This document shows positions 6,607 through 13,452 of a stretch of DNA of 64,000 nucleotides, in pieces. The position numbers and the translations under genes are program-made. This DNA is from Anaerolineae bacterium (GTDB lineage Bacteria; Chloroflexota; Anaerolineae; 4572-78; J111). The stretch lies in the NCBI GenBank assembly GCA_022071955.1, contig JAJVIM010000003.1, positions 124,001 through 188,000 of the forward strand. Direction: 5' to 3'. The notes under the pieces were generated by a model. That model ran no database searches and was not told the DNA's origin. It saw nothing but the letters and a program-made list of their open reading frames with translations. Position 1 is the stretch's first letter. Each line of letters begins with the position of its first letter.

Positions 6607-8962
6607 CAATCTTTTCCTGCCACGTTTGCAGGGCCACAAAAGGCAGGGCCGGCTGGTTATCGGCTTTGGACTGAATTTGCTGGCCGACATTCCAGGTGAC
6701 GACCAACTCCTGTTTGGCCCGGGTGACGCCGACGTAAAACAGCCGCAGCCGCTCGCGCACCAGATCGAGCCGGGCCTGCTCGGTGGCTTCGCCTTCGGTG
6801 TAATCGGCGGCGGTAGCGAGTGCGGCCAGTTGGGCCAGCCCTTCCGCCTCCAGATTGAGCGAATCGCGCACAAACCACTTTTCCGAAAAATAATCGTCCT
6901 GCGGCTGGCCGGAGGGGAAACTGTAGTTGTTCAGCCCCATCAAATAGACTCGGTCCCACTCCAGCCCCTTGGCCCGGTGCATAGTAGCGACGGTAACTTT
7001 GCCGGGCGGCGGCTCAAAACCGGTCGCCTCGTCGTCAAAGCCCATAAACCGGCGCTGGTTGCGGGCAATCTCGGCCAGCTCTTCGGTAAACTGCGGCAGC
7101 CGAAAATCGGGGTGGTCGCCGGCGCTGCGGCGCAGCACCACCGCAAATTTATGGGCCAGCGCCAGATCGGCCGGTTGATCGAACAAATCCTGGGCCAGCA
7201 ACAAAATCAACTGATCGATAGGCAAAATAGCCGCCTCCTGCCAGCGGCGAATCAATACTTTAAACTGCTGCAAATAGCGGCTGACCAGCGCCAACGGGTT
7301 AATGGAGTCATTGGTCATTCGTCCTTCGTCACTGGCCGGCTCGTCTTCCGCCCATTCGCTATTCGCTATCGGCTCCCCCGCCAGCTCCGCCTCGAGCGCC
7401 CAATCCGGGAACTCCTCGGCCAATTGGGACAACCGCGCCGCCAGCCAATCGACGCCGGGCCGCGGCCACAGGTAATCTTCCAGCCGGGGGCACTCGCGCA
7501 GCGCTCGCTCGCACCACTCCAGCAGCGGCTGCAAATCCTCTTTGTCCCACTCAAAGCGCTGCCAGGCGCGGAAAACCGTGGCCAACTGGCGGGCATCTTC
7601 GGGCCGGGCCAGATATTTGAGCACGTTGCCCAGCACGCCGGCGGTGCTGCGAGTAGCGGCGGTGCTGTTGAGCAGCTCCACATACGGCACATCGGCGCGG
7701 CGCAGGGCGTTGGCCACATCGACGCCGCGCTTGTTGCGGGCGTCCAAAATAGCGGCCGTGCCCTGCGGGTTTTTGGCCAGCCACTGCTGCACCGATTTGA
7801 CCAGCGCGGTCACTTCCTGCCCGGAACGGTATTTTTCGGTGCGAAAAAAAATCTGGTCGGGTTTGTCCGGCGGGTTGGGCTGCGGGTCGCCGGGTGGGGT
7901 TGGTTCGATGTGCGGCAAACCGAGCGCGCCGCGCGCCGGCAGCAGCGGATGCTCGTCCATTGTCCAATCGATGAGCCGGTTGGCCAGCGCAATAATGCTG
8001 GCAGACGAGCGGCCGGATTCGGGCATCGGCAGGCTGATGACGTTAGCCCGTCGCAGGAATTCCCGCAGAAAATCGGGGTTGGCCGTGGTGAAGGTCTCGT
8101 AAATGGCCTGGTTGGGATCGCCAACGCGCACCCACACGCCGCCGCTACCGGCCAGCCGCTCCAGAATTTGCTCCTGCAATTGGCTGCTGTCCTGCGCTTC
8201 GTCCTCTAAAATGATGGGCCACTTTTGCTGCAAGCGGCGTAAAAAATCGGGGTCCAGCTCGATGGCCTGCGCCGCCAGCCGGATCAAATCGTCAAAATCG
8301 ACGCCGGTGCGGGCCAGCCGGTTTTGGTAATCGCGGTAAACATCGATGCCCAGCCGGGCCAGCGGCAGCGATTCGGCGCGGCGGCGGTAGGCATCTTCAA
8401 GCTGATGGGGGGCCAGTTGGCGGTCTTTGGCCCGTTTGATGAAATTCTGGGCTATCGACAGAGTCAGTTCCGGCAGGTGCTGCCGCTGCAACGCCCGCCA
8501 ATCGACGGTGGCCAGGACGTATTCTTCCAGCAGGGAACTGTGCGCCGCCAGCCAGCCGTCAACCACTTCGCGCAGGATGAACAGGGCGGTGCGGTCATCG
8601 ACAATATCAAACTCCTGGTCCAGCCCCACCAGCGATGGCCGCTGCCGGACAATCTCATTGGCCAGCGAGTGGAGGGTGCAAACGCGGTAGTTGAAGCCGG
8701 GCAACAGCCCCAACTGGCGCACAAAGCCGTCAACCCGGCGGCGAAAGTTATCGACGGCGGCGTTGACCAGCGTCACAATCAGCACTTCCTGCTCCTCATC
8801 GACGCGCTGCACCAGTTGCGAGGCCAGATACGACAGAATGTGCGTTTTGCCGCTGCCCGGCACCGCCGAGACGCCCAGCCGCAACGGGCCGTCGCCGCCA
8901 AGCAGCGTTTCAATAATTTTTTGTTGCGACGGGCGCGGGGTGAAAATTGTTTCTTCGGTCAT
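6593..8962 (-). CDS. UvrD/Rep-like superfamily 1 DNA helicase
   Basis: The 789-residue product has the SF1A helicase motifs in order: Walker A AVPGSGKT (33-40), motif II EDEAQDSS, motif III GDPNQAIYETF, motif V TMHRAKGLEWDRVYLMGLN and motif VI LFYVGVTRAKQELV. It should be a 3'-to-5' ATP-dependent DNA translocase. It lacks the C-terminal nuclease domain of AddA, but a separate RecB-family nuclease gene lies just downstream. A stretch NSEWAEDEPASDEGRMTND is encoded by heptamer repeats and looks like an in-frame insertion between motifs. The last residues, APSP, and the stop codon are provided by the adjoining palindromic element. It is probably the active motor of a split AddAB-like complex (inference). 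Confidence 0.92.
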   Translation of the reverse strand: MTEETIFTPRPSQQKIIETLLGGDGPLRLGVSAVPGSGKTHILSYLASQLVQRVDEEQEVLIVTLVNAAVDNFRRRVDGFVRQLGLLPGFNYRVCTLHSLANEIVRQRPSLVGLDQEFDIVDDRTALFILREVVDGWLAAHSSLLEEYVLATVDWRALQRQHLPELTLSIAQNFIKRAKDRQLAPHQLEDAYRRRAESLPLARLGIDVYRDYQNRLARTGVDFDDLIRLAAQAIELDPDFLRRLQQKWPIILEDEAQDSSQLQEQILERLAGSGGVWVRVGDPNQAIYETFTTANPDFLREFLRRANVISLPMPESGRSSASIIALANRLIDWTMDEHPLLPARGALGLPHIEPTPPGDPQPNPPDKPDQIFFRTEKYRSGQEVTALVKSVQQWLAKNPQGTAAILDARNKRGVDVANALRRADVPYVELLNSTAATRSTAGVLGNVLKYLARPEDARQLATVFRAWQRFEWDKEDLQPLLEWCERALRECPRLEDYLWPRPGVDWLAARLSQLAEEFPDWALEAELAGEPIANSEWAEDEPASDEGRMTNDSINPLALVSRYLQQFKVLIRRWQEAAILPIDQLILLLAQDLFDQPADLALAHKFAVVLRRSAGDHPDFRLPQFTEELAEIARNQRRFMGFDDEATGFEPPPGKVTVATMHRAKGLEWDRVYLMGLNNYSFPSGQPQDDYFSEKWFVRDSLNLEAEGLAQLAALATAADYTEGEATEQARLDLVRERLRLFYVGVTRAKQELVVTWNVGQQIQSKADNQPALPFVALQTWQEKIAPSP
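7307..7374. repeat. Heptamer arrays inside the helicase gene
   Basis: On this strand four units GTCATTG, GTCATTC, GTCCTTC and GTCACTG (7307-7334) are followed after a 19-nt gap by ATTCGCT, ATTCGCT and ATCGGCT (7354-7374). The GTCATTG units closely resemble those at 276-348. The reading frame of the helicase stays open through the array. Confidence 0.8.
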
Positions 8963-8983
8963 AAATAGTTTTTTGATTGTGGC

Positions 8984-9065
8984 TGTCGGCGGCGCGGCAA
9001 AGCCGCGCCGCCGACACCCGTTAAATATTCCCCCTTCCCCGGGGAAGAGGGTCAGGGGGATGGGG
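8984..9065. repeat. Palindromic element, copy 3 (two stems, left stem absent)
   Basis: The inner stem TGTCGGCGGCGCGGC (8984-8998) pairs with 9002-9016 around AAA and is the same stem as in copy 2. The right stem CCCCCTTCCCC/GGGGAAGAGGG spans 9030-9051, and TCAGGGGGATGGGG follows (9052-9065). The end contains the stop codon of the next gene on the minus strand. The C-rich left hairpin of the full element is missing. Confidence 0.85.
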
Positions 9066-11220
9066 TTGAAAAGTGATCCTCTGTCTTTTGCAGTTGTCGC
9101 AGCAGTCGCTGCAACGTAATGAGCAACTGGCCGCGCTGGTCGTAACCCTGCTCGCCAACTTCGGCGTTGGCGATGAAAATATGCTCGCGGCAGCGGCGAG
9201 TCAGCCCCAGCACCAGCCGGGCCAACCGGTCGTGCTGGGCGGCCACCTCGTCATCGTCGGTCCAGACCCGGCCCGGCAGCCAGTCGGCGGCCAGCACGTA
9301 GGGATGGGTTAACGGCTGGGCGATGCGCTCCCACCAGCCGCTGCTGCCGGCATCGAGCCAGAATTGATAAGTTACCGGCCGGTTGCTCATTAAAAATGTG
9401 GTGGCCGGGGTAATCAGCACGGCGTCGGCGTCATCCGGGGCGGCGTCCCAACTGCGCACGTACTGCGCCGCGGCAATGCCCTGTTCGATGGTATCCAGAT
9501 AGGCCCGGTTGAGTTGGGCCGGCGCCGGTTTGTCATCGCTGGTTTCGCTGGGCGGCACCTGCCCAACCACCTGCCTAAACTGCCGCGCCGAGTCGATCAG
9601 GTTGGCGATGGTTTCGCCGGCTTCGCGGCTGGCGTGGTAGCCAAAGCCCGGCTGCGACAGCACCTCGCCAAAAAGCCGGCCAAAAAAATGGTCGATGAAC
9701 GGCGCGGCGACGTCATCGGCCTGCACCTGCGCCAGCCAGCCGCGCAGTTGATCGTACTTGCGGCCCAAATTGTAGGTGATGCGCTCGCGCAGCGGCCCTT
9801 CGAGTTGCTCAAATGGGGCCAGCACCGCCGCTTCACCGGGACGATAAACCACCTGTGCCAGCAGGCTGGCCCGCACCAAATCCAGCCCGGCAACGGCCTG
9901 GCTGAGCGCCTGGGCCACATCGAACGGTTGCGGCGGGGTGAAACCGGGAAAGGCCAGCCGGGCCAGCGTCAGCGCGGTTTTGGCCGCCGGCTCCTCGTTG
10001 AGCGGGCGCGACGGGCGGTGCGAGCGGGCCGGCAGACCGCGCTCCTGCATGCGCTGGATAAATGAAAAACGCAGCGCATCGCTGACAAACGGGGCCAGCA
10101 CCACAATTTCGCCGGGCGGCGCGCCGGCCCGGATGAGCGCGGCAATTTTGTCGATGACCCAGGTGAGCATTTGCGGGTAAAAGCGTACCTGCTCAAAGGT
10201 GAACACCCGGCGGGGATCAATATCGATTTTGGATTTTGGATTTTGGGTTTTGGATTTTTTACTTTTGCGCCGACTCGCTGATTCGCCGGCGGGCGGCGGG
10301 TAGTGCAGCAGTTCGGCCAGCCGCTGGCCGAGCGCCAGCATATCCGGCGGGGCCACCCGCGACTCGGTGAGACGCTCATTCTGCTGGCTGAGCGAAGCCA
10401 GCCCGGCGGCGGTGCGCCAGTTGGCCCCCAAAAAAATGCGGAACCCGGCGTCTTCGTCGTTGACCAGCAACGCCGATTCGGCCTGCGGCAGCCAGTCTCG
10501 CAGTACCGAATGGGCAAAGGGGGTGTCCTCTTCAATGTTGTCGATGATCAGGTGGCGGTAGCGGCTGGTGAGAAACTGGCGCACGCCGGCCACCGGCCAC
10601 AAATGGCGGTGAAACGTTTCTATCCGCAGCGAAAAGTCCAGCAGGTTGCGGGCCAGGCAGGTGTCGCGGAAGCGGTTAACGCAGGCCTGGGTGTGCTCCA
10701 GCGCCACCCGGCTGGCCGGCTCCAGTGTGAGCGAGGCCGCCAACTGGCCGCCAACTTCGGTGTGGGGCAGGCCGATGAGCGCCGCTTTGTTGAGGTTGTC
10801 CAAAATCTGGCTCATCAGCCGGGGCAAAGAAATGGTAATCGGCACTACCTGCGGGTCAAAATAACCCTGGCGCAGCAGCGGGCCAATGGCCTGCCGCAAA
10901 TAATACTGGGCGGTTTCTATGGTGAGAAAGATGGGCGGCTGGTGCGGCCGGCCAAACCCACTGGAAACCGCGCCCAGCGGCCAGAAAAGCTCGATGGTTT
11001 TTTGAGCCAGGCCGTTGAGGGTGAGCACATCAACCGGGCCGGAGCCGGGCAGGTTGGGCTGGCGCAACACCTGCCGGTAGGGTTGGGCCAGGGTTTGCTG
11101 CGGCACCAGCACCAAAATAGAGTTAGCCGGCACGTTGCTGGCCAACAGGTTTTGAAGATGCGCCACAGCCCGGGTTGTTTTGCCGGTTCCGGCCGGCCCG
11201 CTGACAAAAGTGACTGACAC
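9052..11220 (-). CDS. AddB/UvrD-like protein with degenerate helicase motifs
   Basis: The 722-residue product opens with SVTFVSGPAGTGKTT, a clear Walker A, and has an overall UvrD-like layout. Later motifs are altered: motif II reads LIIDNIEED instead of DExQ, and motif III reads VNDEDAGFRIFLGA where the DDQ glutamine is replaced. A motif VI-like LARLVLGLTRRCREHIFI is present. This pattern resembles AddB, whose helicase domain is structural. I chose the GTG at 11220 because AAGG lies just upstream, Walker A then falls at the N-terminus, and a longer start would overlap the next gene. A KSKKSKTQNPKSKID stretch comes from heptamer repeats. The C-terminus TPSP and the stop come from a palindromic element. 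Confidence 0.75.
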   Translation of the reverse strand: MSVTFVSGPAGTGKTTRAVAHLQNLLASNVPANSILVLVPQQTLAQPYRQVLRQPNLPGSGPVDVLTLNGLAQKTIELFWPLGAVSSGFGRPHQPPIFLTIETAQYYLRQAIGPLLRQGYFDPQVVPITISLPRLMSQILDNLNKAALIGLPHTEVGGQLAASLTLEPASRVALEHTQACVNRFRDTCLARNLLDFSLRIETFHRHLWPVAGVRQFLTSRYRHLIIDNIEEDTPFAHSVLRDWLPQAESALLVNDEDAGFRIFLGANWRTAAGLASLSQQNERLTESRVAPPDMLALGQRLAELLHYPPPAGESASRRKSKKSKTQNPKSKIDIDPRRVFTFEQVRFYPQMLTWVIDKIAALIRAGAPPGEIVVLAPFVSDALRFSFIQRMQERGLPARSHRPSRPLNEEPAAKTALTLARLAFPGFTPPQPFDVAQALSQAVAGLDLVRASLLAQVVYRPGEAAVLAPFEQLEGPLRERITYNLGRKYDQLRGWLAQVQADDVAAPFIDHFFGRLFGEVLSQPGFGYHASREAGETIANLIDSARQFRQVVGQVPPSETSDDKPAPAQLNRAYLDTIEQGIAAAQYVRSWDAAPDDADAVLITPATTFLMSNRPVTYQFWLDAGSSGWWERIAQPLTHPYVLAADWLPGRVWTDDDEVAAQHDRLARLVLGLTRRCREHIFIANAEVGEQGYDQRGQLLITLQRLLRQLQKTEDHFSTPSP
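10224..10258. repeat. Five heptamer units inside the AddB-like gene
   Basis: CGATTTT, GGATTTT, GGATTTT, GGGTTTT and GGATTTT follow each other without gaps. They encode a Lys/Ser/Gln-rich insert on the minus strand, unlike the surrounding protein in composition. Only one arm is present here. Confidence 0.85.
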
Positions 11221-11294
11221 AGGCAAAACCTTTTGCAGTGATTGCAAAGATTTTAGCACAAATGAGCGAGGATGTGAAACGCCGTTGCCGCCAA

Positions 11295-12206
11295 TTACGG
11301 CCGGTCCATTTTTTGCATCTCCTCGTTGAGGCATTCGGTGCAGATGCTATGGGTAACTTTGGCAGTAGTGTGCTCGATGATATACTGATCGAGCGGCTGC
11401 CAGCGGCCGTTTTCGCCCATAATTTTTTTGCCGCACCAGGCGCAGATGGGCAGCATCCCTTTGAGGCGTTTGGTTTCGGTAATGTTGCGGCCAATGGTGG
11501 CAATGGCCGTAATTTCTCCGGCGGTATTTTTAATTGGATAAATGTGAATATTAAACCAGAAACGCTCGCCACGCCACACAATTTCGGTTTCGGTGGTGGT
11601 GCCTTTGCCGGTTTGGACAACCTGATCGTGGATAAGAGTCATTTCATCGACAAATTCCCGGGGGAAAAAATCGATGGGGAGCTTGCCAATGGCCTCCTCG
11701 CTGTTGATGCCGTAGCGGCTGCTGGCATGCACGTACTGGTAGCGGCGGTCGAGGCTCTGCACCAAAACCACGTCATCGGTGCTTTCAATCAGCAGGCGCA
11801 TGCGTTCTTCGCTGGCCCGCAGTTCCTGTTCCAGTTGATGCCGGTACAGAGCCATTTCGATGGTAATGTGCAGATCACGCATTTGAAAGGGTTTGACCAG
11901 ATAACCAAACGGGCCGGAAACCTTGGCTCGCTGCAAGGTTTGCTCATCGGCGTGGGCGGTTAAAAAGATCACCGGAATGGCCCGCCGGGCGGTGATGCGG
12001 CGTGCTGCCTCGATTCCGTCCATTTTGCCTTTGAGCATTATGTCCATTAACACCAGATCGGGCGCAAGCTGCTCAACCAGTTCAATAGCCCGTTCGCCGG
12101 CCATGGCCATATCCGCTACCTGATATCCCAATTTTTCCAGGCGCGTTTTCATCTCCAGGGCAATAATGCTTTCATCTTCGACAATGAGGATTCGTTTTTG
12201 GTCCAT
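11295..12206 (-). CDS. Response regulator with PAS and C-terminal zinc-binding module
   Basis: The 303-residue protein starts with a complete receiver domain (E10-D11, phosphoacceptor D55, T83, K105). A short coiled linker leads to a PAS domain at about 128-245 ending in the PAC-like segment IATIGRNITETKRL. The C-terminus has two cysteine pairs, ICAWCGKKI and SICTECLNE, with W and LDQYI between. This C-x2-C...C-x2-C module is common at the end of bacterial PAS/REC sensors and probably binds zinc. There is no DNA-binding or kinase domain, so it probably works through protein contacts. Its cognate histidine kinase is not obvious among its neighbours. Confidence 0.9.
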   Translation of the reverse strand: MDQKRILIVEDESIIALEMKTRLEKLGYQVADMAMAGERAIELVEQLAPDLVLMDIMLKGKMDGIEAARRITARRAIPVIFLTAHADEQTLQRAKVSGPFGYLVKPFQMRDLHITIEMALYRHQLEQELRASEERMRLLIESTDDVVLVQSLDRRYQYVHASSRYGINSEEAIGKLPIDFFPREFVDEMTLIHDQVVQTGKGTTTETEIVWRGERFWFNIHIYPIKNTAGEITAIATIGRNITETKRLKGMLPICAWCGKKIMGENGRWQPLDQYIIEHTTAKVTHSICTECLNEEMQKMDRP

Positions 12207-12257
12207 TTCCCGTAAATCCGAGGTTGGAGTGCCCGGTCGCTCAAAAAAATTGTTGTT

Positions 12258-12674
12258 TTAGCCGTAAGCAACCACTTTGTTGGGCGCGAGTTTATAAATG
12301 ACGCGCGTTTCTTTTTGGGCGCGCTCCGCCGGCGCATAGCCGCCATAATAGGGAAATTTGCCGGTATATTCCCGCGAAAGCTGGCTAATGTGATCAACCG
12401 CGCCTGCTTCGGTAACCTCCGCTACGGTGCAGCGCGCTTCCAGGTAACGATAGGGATTTTGGGGGTCCATTACCAGCACGGTCGCCATTGGGCGGGCGGC
12501 CAGGTTTTTGTCTTTCATCCGGCTGCGAGCGGTGTTGAGCCAGATATGGGTACCATCAAAACTGCACCACACCACCGATGATTGGGGTTGGCCATTGGCC
12601 ATAACGGTTGAAATAACAGCGTAGATGGGCTTTTCTAACAGGTCTTTGTGGGAATCTGGAATCTGAACAGTCAC
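12258..12674 (-). CDS. PPOX-class flavin/F420-dependent oxidoreductase
   Basis: This 138-residue protein matches the split-barrel pyridoxamine-phosphate-oxidase-like family: ISTVMANGQPQSSVVW, HIWLNTARSRMKDKNLAARP and a YRYLEARCTV strand near the middle. Such proteins bind FMN or F420 and reduce small substrates in the cytoplasm. The start is a GTG at 12674 with GGAG about six bases upstream. The first codons contain a doubled heptamer (AGATTCC twice). It lies 51 bp upstream of the REC-PAS gene on the same strand. The substrate cannot be deduced. Confidence 0.85.
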   Translation of the reverse strand: MTVQIPDSHKDLLEKPIYAVISTVMANGQPQSSVVWCSFDGTHIWLNTARSRMKDKNLAARPMATVLVMDPQNPYRYLEARCTVAEVTEAGAVDHISQLSREYTGKFPYYGGYAPAERAQKETRVIYKLAPNKVVAYG

Positions 12675-12778
12675 AATTTTCTCCGTGCAGGTTTATTTTG
12701 GTAAATTATAAGGGATTATACGCGGCCGCGGCCAAAACAAAGAATCTGCCCTGCCGCCCCGCACCCCAAACAATTGCT

Positions 12779-12914
12779 AAATTGAGGTAACTACTCAGCC
12801 GCACCATTCTGGATGTCATTCCCGCGTGTTTTTAGCGGGAATCCACCGTTTTGGCTTTCAGTGGATGCCCGATAAAGACATTCGGGAATGGCGGCTGAGT
12901 AGTTACAAATTGAG
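12779..12914. mobile_element. Short non-autonomous inverted-repeat element with 8-bp target duplication
   Basis: AAATTGAG occurs at 12779-12786 and again at 12907-12914. Directly inside are perfect 16-bp terminal inverted repeats, GTAACTACTCAGCCGC at 12787-12802 and its complement at 12891-12906. The 88-bp core carries further inverted segments (CATTCCCGC...GCGGGAAT and GTGGATGCCCGA...TTCGGGAATG) and no gene. Ends beginning GTAA and an 8-bp duplication are features I associate with IS66-type elements, so this may be a MITE moved by such a transposase. It sits just upstream of the GNAT gene and ends 17 bp before its start. Confidence 0.85.
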
Positions 12915-12931
12915 AGGAATTGGAGCCAACC

Positions 12932-13429
12932 ATGAAGGTTATTATCCGCGCCATCACTATGAGCGATCTGGAAGATGTGCTGGAATTGAGATCGATGCCC
13001 AAAGCCCAGCAGGAAACGCTGCAACTGCCCTTTCCCTCGCGGGAGGCGCTGCGGGAACAAATGGAAAACAGGTCGCCGCAGCGTTGGGTGTTGGTGGCAG
13101 AAGCGGAGGACAGCGGCAAAGTTGTGGGCACTATCAGCGTTACACAAAGCTCCCGCTCTCGCCAGGCGCACACGGCCACAATTGGCATGGCCGTTCACGA
13201 TGATTACCACAACCGGGGTATCGGTTCAAAGTTGCTGGCGGCGGCCATCAACCTGGCCGAAAACTGGCTCAATGTGTCTCGGGTGGAGCTGACTGTTTTT
13301 GTGGATAACCCGGCGGCTATCCATTTGTACGAAAAACACGGTTTTGTAAGAGAAGGGCGGCTGCGCCGCTACGCCTTTAAAAACGGGCAGTTTGCCGATG
13401 TTTTTATTATGGCGCGGATCAAAGAATAA
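12932..13429 (+). CDS. GNAT family N-acetyltransferase
   Basis: The 165-residue protein shows the GNAT acetyl-CoA site VHDDYHNRGIGSKLL (R/Q-x-x-G-x-G/A type) and the C-terminal segment VFVDNPAAIHLYEKHGFVREG. It should transfer an acetyl group to a small molecule or a protein amine in the cytoplasm. The ATG at 12932 has GGAG six bases upstream. A TTG 12 bp earlier is in frame but lies next to the mobile element end. The upstream region up to 12914 is occupied by a short inverted-repeat element, so its promoter may lie in or be altered by the insertion. Confidence 0.9.
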   Translation: MKVIIRAITMSDLEDVLELRSMPKAQQETLQLPFPSREALREQMENRSPQRWVLVAEAEDSGKVVGTISVTQSSRSRQAHTATIGMAVHDDYHNRGIGSKLLAAAINLAENWLNVSRVELTVFVDNPAAIHLYEKHGFVREGRLRRYAFKNGQFADVFIMARIKE

Positions 13430-13452
13430 CCGGCTGTCTGGCAACACCGGGC

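Noticed and set aside
6392..8209. A 605-codon open frame on the plus strand
   Set aside because: It lies opposite the helicase and nuclease genes, its translation has no recognisable domain and a biased Gln/Arg/Gly composition, and it crosses a palindromic element. It is an antisense shadow of GC-rich genes.
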